A stretch of DNA of 64,000 nt from Candidatus Thiodiazotropha sp. LNASS1 (GTDB lineage: Bacteria; Pseudomonadota; Gammaproteobacteria; Chromatiales; Chromatiaceae): positions 4,278,001-4,342,000 of the forward strand of contig NZ_OZ156465.1 of NCBI RefSeq assembly GCF_964212655.1. Direction: 5' to 3'. Made by a program: the position numbers and the translations under genes. Below are positions 22,462-31,866 of the stretch, in pieces (position 1 is the stretch's first letter; each line of letters begins with the position of its first letter). The notes beneath the pieces are model-generated. The model was not told the origin of the DNA and searched no databases. It saw only the letters and a program-made list of their open reading frames with translations.

Positions 22462-25356
22462 ATGAAACTGCATAAAACCTCCGATCTGGTGAACGACAGC
22501 AGTAAAGAGTCGGTTGAACCCGAAAGATCATCCGCCGGTCAGACCATGAGCCGTCGCGACTTTCTGCGTAACTCCAGCCTGATGGCAGGCGGCGCCGCAT
22601 TGGCCACCGGATTTACCCCGGGCATGATGAAAAAGGCCGAAGCGGCAACAGCCGAAAAGGGTCAGGCGGAGCAGATCAAGACCATCTGTACCCACTGTTC
22701 GGTCGGTTGCGGCATCATCGCCGAGGTCCAGAATGGTGTCTGGACCGGCCAGGAGCCCGCCTTCGATCATCCCTTCAATCTGGGCGCCCATTGCGCAAAG
22801 GGCGCTTCGGTGCGTGAACACGGGCATGGCGAAAGACGGCTGAAATATCCCACCAAGCTGGTGGATGGCAAATGGAAACGCATCTCCTGGGAACAGGCGA
22901 TCAACGAAATCGGCGACAAGATGCTCGAGGTGCGCGAGCAGTCGAGCCCCGATTCGGTCTACTGGCTGGGATCGGCCAAGCATAATAATGAACAGGCTTA
23001 TTTGTTCCGCAAGTTCGCCGCATTCTGGGGTACCAACAATGTGGACCACCAGGCCCGTATCTGTCACTCCACCACGGTAGCCGGTGTCGCCAACACCTGG
23101 GGCTACGGTGCCATGACCAACTCCTATAACGACATCCATAACTCCAAGTCGATTCTGATCATCGGCGGCAATCCGGCGGAGGCCCACCCGGTCTCGCTGC
23201 AGCATGTGTTCAAGGCCAAGGAGCAGAACAATGCCCAGTTGATCGTTATCGATCCTCGATTTACCCGTACGGCAGCCCATGCCAACCAATACCTGCGGCT
23301 TCGTCCCGGTACGGATGTGCCCGTTGTCTGGGGCATGCTCTGGCATATCTTCAAAAACGGCTGGGAGGACAAGGAGTTCATCCGTCAACGGGTTTACGGA
23401 CTGGAGGAGGTGAAGAAGGAGATCGCCAAATGGACGCCTGAAGAGGTGGAGCGTGTCTCAGGTGTACCTGAGAACCAGGTCTACGCAGCCGCCAAGACTA
23501 TGGCGGACAATCGCCCCGGCACTTTCATATGGTGCATGGGGGGCACCCAGCATACCATCGGCAACAACAACACCCGGGCCTACTGCGTCTTCCAATTGGC
23601 CCTGGGCAACATGGGCACATCAGGAGGCGGGACCAACATCTTCCGTGGCCACGACAATGTGCAGGGCGCCACCGACTTCGGTGTTCTTTCCCACACACTG
23701 CCGGGCTATTACGGCCTGTCTAAGGGGGCCTGGGGACACTGGTCCAAGGTCTGGGGTGTGGATTATGACTGGCTCGCCGGCCGCTTCGAACAGGCCAGCT
23801 ACGAGCAATCCAAGGGCAAGGATGCAATGGTGATGAACACCAAAGGTATCCCGGTATCACGCTGGATAGACGGCGTGCTGGAAGAGAAGGCTAACATTGC
23901 GCAAAAGGACAATGTGCGGGTGATGGTGTTATGGGGGCATGCACCCAACAGCCAGACCCGTGGCCAGGAGATGAAGAAGGCCATGGAGAAGCTGGATATG
24001 ATGGTGATCATCGATCCCTATCCGACCGTCTCGGCGGTCATGCATGACAGGACCGATGGTGTCTATCTGCTGCCCGCCGCCACTCAATTCGAGACCTATG
24101 GTTCGGTTACCGCCTCCAACCGCTCACTGCAGTGGCGGGACAAGGTCATTGAGCCGATATTCGAATCCCTGCCGGACCACACCATTATGTATCGCCTGGC
24201 GAGCAAGCTTGGTTTCGCCGACGAGTTGTTCAAGCATATCAAGGTCGAGAACGACGAACCCTTGATCGAGGACATCACCCGCGAATTCAACAACGGCATG
24301 TGGACGATCGGTTATACCGGTCAGAGTCCGGAGCGCATGAAAAAGCAGCAACAGAACTGGGGAACCTTCGACTATACCAGCCTGTTGGCGGAGGGCGGTC
24401 CCTGCGACGGTGAATACTACGGTCTGCCCTGGCCCTGCTGGGGTACGGCGGATATGGGCCATCCCGGCACACCGAACCTCTACGACACCAGCAAACCGGT
24501 GGCCAAGGGCGGCCTCAACTTCCGTGCCCGTTTCGGAGTCGAGCGCAATGGTGAAAATCTGCTGGCAGAGGGATCCTATCCGGTCGGCAACGAGATCAAG
24601 AACGGTCATCCTGAGTTCACCGCCGACCTGTTGAAAAAACTGGGTTGGTGGGATGACTTGACCCCGGAGGAGAAAAAACTGGCGGAGGGCAAGAACTGGA
24701 AGACAGACCGTTCCGGCGGTATCCAGCGTGTCGCCATCAAGCATGGCTGCGCGCCCTTCGGCAATGCCAAGGCCCGGGCTGTGGTCTGGACCTTCCCCGA
24801 TCCGGTACCGGTCCATCGCGAACCTCTTTATACCAACCGGCGTGATCTGGTGGAGAAGTATCCCACCTACGAGGACCGCAAGTCCTTCTATCGCTTGCCG
24901 ACCCGCTACGGCTCGATTCAGGCCAAGGACTACTCCAAGGATTTCCCCATCATTCTCACCTCAGGTCGTCTGGTCGAGTATGAAGGCGGTGGTGATGAGT
25001 CCCGCTCCAATCCCTGGTTGGCGGAGCTGCAGCAGGATATGTTTATCGAGATGCATCCGCGCGATGCAAACAATGCCGGCGTCAGGGATGGCGAAGATGT
25101 CTGGGTCGAGGGCGCCGAGGGTGCCCGCATCAAAGTCAAGGCGCTGGTGACACGGCGGGTGGCGGCTGGTGTGGCCTTTATGCCGTTCCACTTCGGCGGC
25201 CACTTTCTGGGTAAGGATCTGCGCAGCAAATATCCCGAGGGCGCGGATCCATACGTTCTGGGCGAAGCCTGTAATACGGCCATGACCTATGGCTATGACT
25301 CGGTCACGCAGATGCAGGAGACAAAATGCAGTCTCTGTCGCATCAGCAAGGCGTAA
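22462..25356 (+). CDS. fdhA: Formate dehydrogenase catalytic subunit, cysteine type, Tat-exported
   Basis: 964 aa Mo/W-bisMGD enzyme oxidising formate to CO2 in the periplasm. An N-terminal extension precedes the Tat motif SRRDFLRNSS (about residues 30-39). Cluster motif C76-x2-C79-x3-C83-x27-C111. The metal ligand is Cys201 (ARICHSTTVAG), the place where many formate dehydrogenases have selenocysteine; the codon is TGT, so no Sec machinery is needed here. Other marks: GGNPAEAHPVSLQHVF, DPRFTRTAAHANQY and the C-terminal FGGHFLGKDLRSKYPEGADP. GAGGA ribosome site upstream; followed at 26 bp by fdhB. Confidence 0.95.
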   Translation: MKLHKTSDLVNDSSKESVEPERSSAGQTMSRRDFLRNSSLMAGGAALATGFTPGMMKKAEAATAEKGQAEQIKTICTHCSVGCGIIAEVQNGVWTGQEPAFDHPFNLGAHCAKGASVREHGHGERRLKYPTKLVDGKWKRISWEQAINEIGDKMLEVREQSSPDSVYWLGSAKHNNEQAYLFRKFAAFWGTNNVDHQARICHSTTVAGVANTWGYGAMTNSYNDIHNSKSILIIGGNPAEAHPVSLQHVFKAKEQNNAQLIVIDPRFTRTAAHANQYLRLRPGTDVPVVWGMLWHIFKNGWEDKEFIRQRVYGLEEVKKEIAKWTPEEVERVSGVPENQVYAAAKTMADNRPGTFIWCMGGTQHTIGNNNTRAYCVFQLALGNMGTSGGGTNIFRGHDNVQGATDFGVLSHTLPGYYGLSKGAWGHWSKVWGVDYDWLAGRFEQASYEQSKGKDAMVMNTKGIPVSRWIDGVLEEKANIAQKDNVRVMVLWGHAPNSQTRGQEMKKAMEKLDMMVIIDPYPTVSAVMHDRTDGVYLLPAATQFETYGSVTASNRSLQWRDKVIEPIFESLPDHTIMYRLASKLGFADELFKHIKVENDEPLIEDITREFNNGMWTIGYTGQSPERMKKQQQNWGTFDYTSLLAEGGPCDGEYYGLPWPCWGTADMGHPGTPNLYDTSKPVAKGGLNFRARFGVERNGENLLAEGSYPVGNEIKNGHPEFTADLLKKLGWWDDLTPEEKKLAEGKNWKTDRSGGIQRVAIKHGCAPFGNAKARAVVWTFPDPVPVHREPLYTNRRDLVEKYPTYEDRKSFYRLPTRYGSIQAKDYSKDFPIILTSGRLVEYEGGGDESRSNPWLAELQQDMFIEMHPRDANNAGVRDGEDVWVEGAEGARIKVKALVTRRVAAGVAFMPFHFGGHFLGKDLRSKYPEGADPYVLGEACNTAMTYGYDSVTQMQETKCSLCRISKA

Positions 25357-25382
25357 CCGGGTTTTAAACAGAGGACACTAAC

Positions 25383-26012
25383 ATGGCACGAATGAAATTT
25401 TATTGTGATCCGGAACGTTGCATCGAGTGCAATGCATGCGTAACCGCCTGTAAGAACGAGAACGAGGTTCCATGGGGCGTGAACCGCCGCAGGGTGGTGA
25501 CCATCAATGACGGCGACGAGGGTGAACGCTCCCTCTCGGTGGCCTGTATGCACTGTTCGGATGCGCCTTGCGCCACAGTCTGTCCGGTGGACTGTTTCTA
25601 TACCACCCAGGACGGCGTTGTACTGCATGACAAGGATATCTGTATCGGTTGCGGTTACTGTTTCTATGCCTGCCCCTTCGGCGCACCGCAGTTTCCCGAG
25701 GATGGCGCCTTCGCCACGCGAGGCAAGATGGATAAATGTACCTTCTGCGCCGGCGGGCCGGAGGCCGACAACAGCTCCGAAGAGCATCGCAAGTACGGAT
25801 CCAACCGACTGGCCGAAGGCAAGCTGCCGCTGTGTGCGGAGATGTGCTCTACCAAGGCGTTGCTGGCGGGGGATTCGGATACCATCTCCGAGATCTATCG
25901 CAAACGCATCATCAATCGCAGCGCGAGTGTGATGGCGCGGGGTGTCTCCTATCGCGATGCCTCGTTCCGCGCACCTTACAGTGCCGCCGGCAAGAGCAGT
26001 GCTAAAGAGTGA
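25383..26012 (+). CDS. fdhB: Formate dehydrogenase iron-sulfur subunit
   Basis: 209 aa four-cluster ferredoxin subunit: CIECNACVTAC (residue 14 onward), CMHCSDAPCATVC, CIGCGYCFYACPFG, and the split CTFC...CAEMC group. It carries electrons from FdhA to the cytochrome b subunit. It has no membrane helix, unlike the E. coli FdnH, so the FdhABC complex is probably held by FdhC alone. Lies 26 bp after fdhA and 29 bp before fdhC. Confidence 0.94.
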   Translation: MARMKFYCDPERCIECNACVTACKNENEVPWGVNRRRVVTINDGDEGERSLSVACMHCSDAPCATVCPVDCFYTTQDGVVLHDKDICIGCGYCFYACPFGAPQFPEDGAFATRGKMDKCTFCAGGPEADNSSEEHRKYGSNRLAEGKLPLCAEMCSTKALLAGDSDTISEIYRKRIINRSASVMARGVSYRDASFRAPYSAAGKSSAKE

Positions 26013-26041
26013 TTGCGGGCTAAAGGGAGAGCTGACGTTCC

Positions 26042-27130
26042 ATGTACAGGGTAAGCAACCTTTCTCAGGCCGGCCTTGGCCTCAAAACAGGGGTTTTCCT
26101 GTGGCTGCTGTGGTTGCTTCTCCTGCCGTTGGAAACTGTCGCTGATACCAAGCAGCCGAAAGGCATGCCATCGACGATGGTGCTTAATCCTGCCGCGGAA
26201 TTGTGGCGGGATGTGCGTCAGCGGGATATGCCCATATCAGGCACCACCCAGGTGAAGGGAGTGGATTCGGGTGTGCTGATCAATGCCAATGGCGATAAGT
26301 GGCGTAAATTCCGCATGCAGCAGTTGATTCCCATCGGCGGTTACCTGCTGCTGGGTATCCTTGTCGGCCTGGCGGTTTTCTACATGCTACGCGGCAAGGT
26401 GAAAATCGTCGGCGGGGCATCGGACAGGAAGCTGCCCCGTTACACCAGCTATGAGCGATTGATCCACTGGTTCATGGCATCGATTTTCCTGTTTCTCGCC
26501 ATCACCGGCCTGATCATTCTATTCGGCCGCCCGCTGTTGATACCCATCTTCGGCAAGGAGATCTTTTCCATCATTGCATCGGCCAGTAAGGAGGGTCACA
26601 ACCTGATGGGCCCGCTGTTTATGGTTGCGCTGATCCTGGTGTTTGTAAAATTCGTCCGGCGCAATATCTACCAGAAGGGGGATATGAGTTGGCTGTTACG
26701 AGGTGGAGGCATCATCGGTAAGAAGCATGTTCCGTCCAACTTCTTCAACATGGGCGAGAAGAGCATGTTCTGGATGCTGGTGCTGGTGGGCTCGGTGATC
26801 GTCATCTCCGGGCTGGTATTGATATTTCCCGTTTTCGGTCAGAGTCGGGAGTGGATGGAGCTGGCCCATGTGGGCCACGCCATCGGCGCGATACTCATGA
26901 TCGGTGTGATCCTCGGCCACATCTATATCGGCAGCATCGGCATGGAGGGCGCCATCGACGGTATGACGACCGGTTACTGCGATCTTAACTGGGCCAAGGA
27001 GCATCACGATCTGTGGGCGACACAGATGGAAAAACGGGGTGAAGCGATAGCGAATGAAGAAGTGAATCGATTCAGTGATCCCGATACGAACGAATACCTT
27101 GGCAGAGAGTTACGGGAGGCCGACAAGTGA
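26042..27130 (+). CDS. fdhC: Formate dehydrogenase cytochrome b subunit (gamma)
   Basis: 362 aa. A signal peptide-like N-terminus and about 70 residues of periplasmic sequence precede four transmembrane segments with heme histidines (YERLIHWFMASIFLFLAITG, EGHNLMGPLFM, HVGHAIGAILMIGVILGHIY). This is the long form of the FdoI/FdnI-type subunit found in FdhABC complexes. It passes electrons to quinone. The stop overlaps the start of the NarI-like gene by 4 bp. Confidence 0.93.
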   Translation: MYRVSNLSQAGLGLKTGVFLWLLWLLLLPLETVADTKQPKGMPSTMVLNPAAELWRDVRQRDMPISGTTQVKGVDSGVLINANGDKWRKFRMQQLIPIGGYLLLGILVGLAVFYMLRGKVKIVGGASDRKLPRYTSYERLIHWFMASIFLFLAITGLIILFGRPLLIPIFGKEIFSIIASASKEGHNLMGPLFMVALILVFVKFVRRNIYQKGDMSWLLRGGGIIGKKHVPSNFFNMGEKSMFWMLVLVGSVIVISGLVLIFPVFGQSREWMELAHVGHAIGAILMIGVILGHIYIGSIGMEGAIDGMTTGYCDLNWAKEHHDLWATQMEKRGEAIANEEVNRFSDPDTNEYLGRELREADK

Positions 27131-27768
27131 TCGCTCAATTCATCGATGGTCCCCTGTGGATCTTCTCCCTGAGCGTCTTTTTGATAGGCGTCACTTGGCG
27201 TATCGTGACGATACTCATGGCGGGCAACAGAAAAGATCTGGCCACCCCCAGAGGAAGCGCTTCCACAGGCGCCATTCGCACTGTCTTCACCCGCTCTGTA
27301 TATGAACGCAGCGCAGCCACACGTGGACGGCTTCTGCTGATCGCCGGTTATCTGTTCCATATCGGACTCTTCGTGCTGCTCTTCTTCGCGCAGCCACATA
27401 TCGATTTCATCGCCGAACGGATCACCGGTCTCAGCTGGACCGCGATACCCCATTGGGCCTTCATCCTTTCCGCCGAACTTGCATTTCTGGGTCTGCTGTT
27501 GTTGTGGATACATCGTCTGCTCAGTCCGGTGACCCGTCTGCTCTCCGACCTGGATGACCACGTGGGCACTCTATTGGTGTTTTTGGTCATGCTGACCGGC
27601 TGTCTGGCATTGGCGCAATCATTCGAAAGTCTGCGCCTGATCCATCTGCTGCTGGCTGAATTGCTGCTGATCTACTTTCCCTTCAGCAAGCTGATGCATA
27701 CTTTCACCTTTATCTTGAGTCGCGGTTATACCGGCGCAACCATGGGGCGCAAAGGTGTCAACGCATAG
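27127..27768 (+). CDS. NarI/DsrM-like membrane protein
   Basis: 213 aa with about five transmembrane helices (FIDGPLWIFSLSVFLIGVTW; LLIAGYLFHIGLFVLLFFAQ; FILSAELAFLGLLLLWIHRL; HVGTLLVFLVMLTGCLALAQ; LHLLLAELLLIYFPFSKLMH). Histidines in helices 2 and 5 resemble the b-heme ligands of NarI and of DsrM/HmeC/TmcC subunits. It overlaps fdhC and precedes an HdrD/DsrK-like protein, so the two likely form a quinone-reactive pair like DsrMK. This would give formate electrons, or quinol, a second exit to a cytoplasmic thiol/disulfide or cluster partner. Confidence 0.75.
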   Translation: MIAQFIDGPLWIFSLSVFLIGVTWRIVTILMAGNRKDLATPRGSASTGAIRTVFTRSVYERSAATRGRLLLIAGYLFHIGLFVLLFFAQPHIDFIAERITGLSWTAIPHWAFILSAELAFLGLLLLWIHRLLSPVTRLLSDLDDHVGTLLVFLVMLTGCLALAQSFESLRLIHLLLAELLLIYFPFSKLMHTFTFILSRGYTGATMGRKGVNA

Positions 27769-27769
27769 C

Positions 27770-27824
27770 CCGCATTACTCACGCCCTAGGATCCTCCCGC
27801 TACGATCGGGTGTGAGTAATGCGG
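27770..27824 (+). terminator. Long inverted repeat between the NarI-like and HdrD-like genes
   Basis: CCGCATTACTCAC (27770-27782) and GTGAGTAATGCGG (27812-27824) are perfect 13-bp inverted repeats around a 29 bp loop. It could end most transcripts, tune expression of the following gene, or be an inserted repeat; there is no T-run. Confidence 0.45.
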
Positions 27825-27837
27825 ATTAGGGGGGGTT

Positions 27838-29109
27838 ATGAATGAACAGTTTGAGCAGGGCGTAGAGGCGCTGCGCCAGCAGATAGACGCAAGGATCTCA
27901 TCCTACTTCTCCAGTTGCGTCCACTGCGGACTCTGCGCCGAGGCCTGTCTCTTCTTTACAGAGACGCAAGATCCCCGCTACACACCGATCTACAAGGTGG
28001 AACCGATGAAGAAGCTGTGGCGGCGGGAGCATACCTTCTGGGGTAAGTTGGGATCTGTCTTCGGATTGCTTGAATCCCTGACCGAGAAAGACTTTGCCGA
28101 TTGGGAGACGCTGGTCTATGACAGCTGCACCTTGTGCGGACGTTGCTCCATGGTCTGTCCGGTGGGCAACGACATCACCTACATGATCAGAAAACAGCGG
28201 GAGGGTTTTTCCGTTGCCGGTTATGCGCCCGACGGTATGAAGGAGGCGACCCGGCGGGCGTTGAGGATCGGCAGTCCCATGGGTGTCACGCTCAAGACAC
28301 TCAAGGCCGCTCTGGCGCATGTGGAGAAGGATACCGGACTGCAAATTCCGATAGACAAAAAGGGCGCTGACTATATGACCCTCTTCTCCTCGATGGAGAT
28401 AGTCAATTTCCCCGAATATATCGAGAGCATTGCACGTATCTTCGATGCGGCGGGGGTCTCCTGGACCATCAGCAGCAAGGCATTCGAGGCCACCAACAGC
28501 GGTATCCAGATCGGCAACAAAGAGGCGGCCGCAGAACTGGTCAATCGGGTTGTGATCGCCGCTGAAGAGCTGGCTGTCAACTATGTGATCAGTCCGGAGT
28601 GCGGGCATGCCTATACCGCAATACGTTGGGAGGGGCCGAACCTGGTCGGTCGCCACTATCCCTTCGAGGTGATCCATATTCTGGAATTGCTGGAGCAGCT
28701 GAAAGCCGAAGGACGTCTGCAACTGGAATACAGGGACAGCACACCGATGACGCTGCACGATCCCTGTCAGATCGTTCGGCGCGGTGGCGTGGTGCAGCAG
28801 CCCCGTGAATTGCTCAACAGCGTGGCGGAGAACTTTGTCGAAATGAAAGACCATGGCGTGATGAACTGGTGCTGTGGTGGTGGCGGTGGCGTGAGTGCCA
28901 ATGAACGTTCCGAGCCATTACGGCTGCATGTGTTCGACCGCAAGAAAAAACAGCTGCGGGAGACCGGAGTAAATACCATTGTCACAGCATGCGCCAATTG
29001 CCGCATCATCCTGGAGGAGGGCATAGAACACAACGATATGGACACCGAAGTGATCAGCCTGACCGAATTGGTTGCGGATCATTTGACTGCTTCATCGGAG
29101 AAGAAATAG
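27838..29109 (+). CDS. HdrD/DsrK-like iron-sulfur protein with CCG domain
   Basis: 423 aa cytoplasmic protein. Two ferredoxin groups, SCVHCGLCAEACLFF (about residue 22) and DSCTLCGRCSMVCPVG (about 98), then the CCG region: LHDPCQIVRRGGVVQQPREL, MNWCCGGGGGVSANERSEPL and VTACANCRIILEEG. CCG domains bind the noncubane cluster of heterodisulfide reductase-type enzymes. With the NarI-like protein upstream it forms a DsrMK/TmcBC-like module. It may exchange electrons with a cytoplasmic disulfide or sulfur carrier. Very strong GGGGGGG ribosome site before the ATG. Confidence 0.82.
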   Translation: MNEQFEQGVEALRQQIDARISSYFSSCVHCGLCAEACLFFTETQDPRYTPIYKVEPMKKLWRREHTFWGKLGSVFGLLESLTEKDFADWETLVYDSCTLCGRCSMVCPVGNDITYMIRKQREGFSVAGYAPDGMKEATRRALRIGSPMGVTLKTLKAALAHVEKDTGLQIPIDKKGADYMTLFSSMEIVNFPEYIESIARIFDAAGVSWTISSKAFEATNSGIQIGNKEAAAELVNRVVIAAEELAVNYVISPECGHAYTAIRWEGPNLVGRHYPFEVIHILELLEQLKAEGRLQLEYRDSTPMTLHDPCQIVRRGGVVQQPRELLNSVAENFVEMKDHGVMNWCCGGGGGVSANERSEPLRLHVFDRKKKQLRETGVNTIVTACANCRIILEEGIEHNDMDTEVISLTELVADHLTASSEKK

Positions 29110-29110
29110 G

Positions 29111-29634
29111 AGTCCGCAAATGAACGCTAACGAACGCAAATTTAAGAGAATACTTTTTTAAGTTATCTCAATGGTATTTCTCGTTCCCATGCTCCAGCGT
29201 GGGAACGCATATATCAGTACAACAACAGAACAAAGTATGAATTCCCGCAAAGGACCGTGGTAATCAGAAGAATATAAGTCTGCAAATGAACGCGAATGAA
29301 CGCGAATGAACGCAAATTTAAGAGAATACTTTTTTTTCTCGTTCCCATGCTCCAGCGTGGGAATGCATATATCAGTACAACAACAGAACAAAGTATGAAT
29401 TCCCGCAAAGGACCGTGGTAATCAGAAGAATAAAAGTCCGCAAATGAACGCGAATGAACGCAAATTTAAGAGAATACTTTTTTAAGTTATCTCAATGGTA
29501 TTTCTCGTTCCCACGCTCCAGCGTGGGAATGCATATATCAGTGCAACAACAGAACAAGGTATGAATTTCCGCAGAGGACCGCGGTAACTAGAAAATTTAC
29601 TTTATTTGCGTTTATTCGCGTTCATTTGCGGACT
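29111..29634. mobile_element. Repeat element A with terminal inverted repeats and three internal copies
   Basis: Ends 29111-29141 and 29604-29634 are inverted repeats of 31 bp with three mismatches (AGTCCGCAAATGAACGC...ACGCAAAT). Inside, a 150-176 bp unit is repeated three times (landmark TTTAAGAGAATACTTTTTT at 29141, 29317 and 29465). Each unit contains the palindrome GTTCCCACGCTCCAGCGTGGGAA or a close variant. No gene is present; it looks like a non-autonomous element that duplicated internally. Confidence 0.7.
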
Positions 29635-29820
29635 ATTCCAGCCAATCTTCTACGGTGGTTTCCGCCTATGAATTGCCCTTTTTTATAGGGTTATAGATGT
29701 TCAACATATGCTGTACTTGAATTGTCTTACATCACAAGGGAGTCACTTGGCTGTTTGCAGCGAAACCGACGAGGGCTTCCGGTCAATAAGTTAAAATCCA
29801 ACAATTTCCTGGGGGTCATC

Positions 29821-30249
29821 ATGTCCTCTCGTATCAATAAATTTTTTATTGCCATGCTGTGGCTTGCACTCTATGCGCCGCAGATCAATGCCGGCACACC
29901 GGCGCCTGACGGCGTCATGCTCTATATCATCTCGCCGGCCAACGGTGAACAGGTGAACAATCCGGTCACTGTGCGCTTTGGATTGAAAGGCATGGGTGTC
30001 GCGCCCGCGGGTATCGAGCGCGAGAAGACCGGTCATCATCATCTGCTGATCGATGTGGAAGCGATGCCGGCCATGGACAAACCCTTGCCGTCGGATGAGA
30101 ACCATCGCCATTTCGGAGGCGGCCAGACAGAGGTCACTCTCGATCTTGCCAAAGGTACCCATACCCTGCAGCTGGTGTTGGGCGATAAGGATCATATCCC
30201 GTTCGATCCGCCCATCCTTTCCGAAAAAATCACTATTACGGTGAAGTGA
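29821..30249 (+). CDS. Exported DUF4399 family protein
   Basis: 142 aa with a signal peptide (MSSRINKFFIAMLWLALYAP and on to residue 25). The mature part, YIISPANGEQVNNPVTVRFG, GHHHLLIDVE and GTHTLQLVLGDKDHIPFDPP, is the DUF4399 pattern: a small immunoglobulin-like periplasmic domain with conserved histidines (GHHHLL; HRHFGGGQTE) that could bind a metal. Function unknown. The ATG at 29821 is preceded by GGGGG. It is a single gene between two repeat elements. Confidence 0.82.
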   Translation: MSSRINKFFIAMLWLALYAPQINAGTPAPDGVMLYIISPANGEQVNNPVTVRFGLKGMGVAPAGIEREKTGHHHLLIDVEAMPAMDKPLPSDENHRHFGGGQTEVTLDLAKGTHTLQLVLGDKDHIPFDPPILSEKITITVK

Positions 30250-30424
30250 ATAGGGTTTGCAGTTAGTGGTGAAAGAGTAGGAGCCGCAAATGAACGCGAA
30301 TCACCGCTAATTTACGCCAATAGTATATTGATAAAACAGTTGTCCTCAATGGTATGGACTCCTCCCCCGCCCAACACTTAGGTTAGGGTGGGAGAGTTAG
30401 TCAGCGAAACCGGGAGCCCATACC

Positions 30425-31450
30425 ATGAAAAATACTACCACTATCAGCATCGACTTAGCGAAAAACGTTTTTCAAGTTGCCGTATTCAACAGGCACGGCA
30501 AGCTCAAATCGAACCAGAAGATGAGCGCCAAAAAGCTGGGGCTTTTAGTCACACGGCACCCAGAGGCGAACATCTGCATGGAGGCCTGCGGTTCCGCCCA
30601 CCATTGGGGAAGACGGTTTATCAAGGAAGGCCACGAGGTCTATCTGGTGCCGGCACATATTGCCGCCAAATACCGTAGTGGCAACAAAAACGACCCGAAC
30701 GATGCACTTGCCATTTACGAGGCCGCCAAAAGGCCGGAGACCCACTTTGTTGCGGTGCGTACGCTCGCACAACAGGACCTGGCGAGCCAGCATAAACTGC
30801 GGCAAGGTTACATGAAGCAACGTACCCAGCTGGCCAACCGGATGCGCGGGTTCGCCCTCGAATATGGCGTCAAATTTCCCAAAGGCATCAGCCAGCTGCG
30901 CCGCCACGTACCGGAGGCGTTGGAGGCGGCCGAGAACGAACTGACGATGATCGCCAGAAGCATCCTGAGGAACCTGCTGGAGCAGCTGTTATCGCTGGAT
31001 GTGCTGATCAAAGAGATCACCCAGGCGTTAACCTGGCAGACCCGACAGTTACCCGCTTGCCGGGAACTGTTTCGCATGCCCGGTATCGGCTGGCTGGGGG
31101 CTGGCGCGCTGTACGCCAAGTTTGGGGATGGCGCGGCTTTCCGGCGTGGACGCGACGCCAGTGCCAGCGTTGGGCTGGTCCCTGGCCATCGAGGGACTGG
31201 GGGTCACAACAAAACGACGGGCATCTCCAAACGCGGGGACAAATACCTGCGTTACCTGCTGGTACACGGTGCCCGTTCAGCGGTGAGCAACGTTGGAGAC
31301 AAACAAGACGGCTTAAGTTGCTGGATCAGGAGACAACGGGCCATGCATTCCATAAACAACACGAGCGTCGCTTTAGCCAATAAACTGGTCAGAATGGCCT
31401 GGGCCATTTTGAGCAGTGGCGGTCAATACCGAGTACCTGTCGCTCAGTAA
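30425..31450 (+). CDS. IS110/IS1111 family transposase
   Basis: 341 aa and apparently intact. DEDD domain: [51 protein letters not shown]-terminal domain: [59 protein letters not shown], with the catalytic serine region. The gene is on the plus strand inside repeat element B. Family members use a short guide RNA to choose the target, which fits the insertion in a repeated sequence. Confidence 0.93.
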   Translation: MKNTTTISIDLAKNVFQVAVFNRHGKLKSNQKMSAKKLGLLVTRHPEANICMEACGSAHHWGRRFIKEGHEVYLVPAHIAAKYRSGNKNDPNDALAIYEAAKRPETHFVAVRTLAQQDLASQHKLRQGYMKQRTQLANRMRGFALEYGVKFPKGISQLRRHVPEALEAAENELTMIARSILRNLLEQLLSLDVLIKEITQALTWQTRQLPACRELFRMPGIGWLGAGALYAKFGDGAAFRRGRDASASVGLVPGHRGTGGHNKTTGISKRGDKYLRYLLVHGARSAVSNVGDKQDGLSCWIRRQRAMHSINNTSVALANKLVRMAWAILSSGGQYRVPVAQ

Positions 31451-31703
31451 CAGCGGTATTGATGACAACAAAAGCACGGTTGTAAGCCGAGTATTAGCGA
31501 TCGAAATTGATGGAAAAGTGCAGAATATTAGCGCACCAGGCAAAACCTGATGGGAACGATGGCAGAAAAAGCCTCCCCCTCGATAAGGAGCCTGGTAACG
31601 ATGGATGACACCATTAAGGCCAGGGGTAGCTCCCCATTGTAAAGACCGGATATACGTGAACTCGCTAAATTCTCTCTATCCAGCAAAAAGGTTGCAATAC
31701 ATT
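31451..31703 (+). ncRNA. Candidate guide (bridge/seek) RNA region of the IS1111-type element
   Basis: For the IS1111 group the guide RNA is known to come from the noncoding right end. This stretch has no gene, many short inverted segments (for example CCAGGCAAAACCTGATGG; GGAGCCTGGTAACGATGGATG), and ends with ATACATTGAG (31697-31706), which is the reverse complement of the left-flank target CTCAATGGTAT apart from one missing base. The RNA itself is inferred. Confidence 0.35.
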
Positions 31704-31866
31704 GAGGAGTCCATATACGTTCCCACGCTCCAGCGTGGGAATGCAGACATCAGCGTAACAACAGGACATGTTATGGATTCCCACGAAGGACCGTGGGAAC
31801 CAGAAGAAAACCTTTCTACCATTCGCGAATATTTGCGGTGATTCGCGTTCATTAGCGGCTAATCTC

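Larger units (their letters stand above)
30354..31714 (+). mobile_element. IS1111-type element of the IS110 family
   Basis: The transposase at 30425 is flanked by an 11-bp inverted repeat, ATGGACTCCTC (30354-30364) and GAGGAGTCCAT (31704-31714). Subterminal inverted repeats and a long noncoding right end (about 250 bp) with a short left end (about 70 bp) define the IS1111 group. True ends lie a few bases outside the repeats. Confidence 0.75.
30283..31859. mobile_element. Repeat element B with terminal inverted repeats, split by an insertion sequence
   Basis: Ends 30283-30311 and 31831-31859 are 29-bp inverted repeats with two mismatches, of the same family as element A. Internal sequence on both sides (CTCAATGGTAT on the left; TTCCCACGCTCCAGCGTGGGAATGCA on the right) is continuous in element A at about 29490-29530, so the IS110-type element at about 30354-31714 interrupted it. 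Without the insertion the element would be about 220 bp. Confidence 0.7.

Noticed and set aside
22462-25356. Selenocysteine in the formate dehydrogenase
   Set aside because: The metal-ligand codon at 23062-23064 is TGT (Cys) and there is no in-frame TGA in the gene.
29158-29408. Minus-strand open frames in repeat element A (for example 29158-29391)
   Set aside because: They repeat with the element, overlap each other and have no independent coding character.
29111-29634. CRISPR or tandem gene array
   Set aside because: The repeated unit is 150-176 bp, non-coding, irregular, and bounded by terminal inverted repeats.
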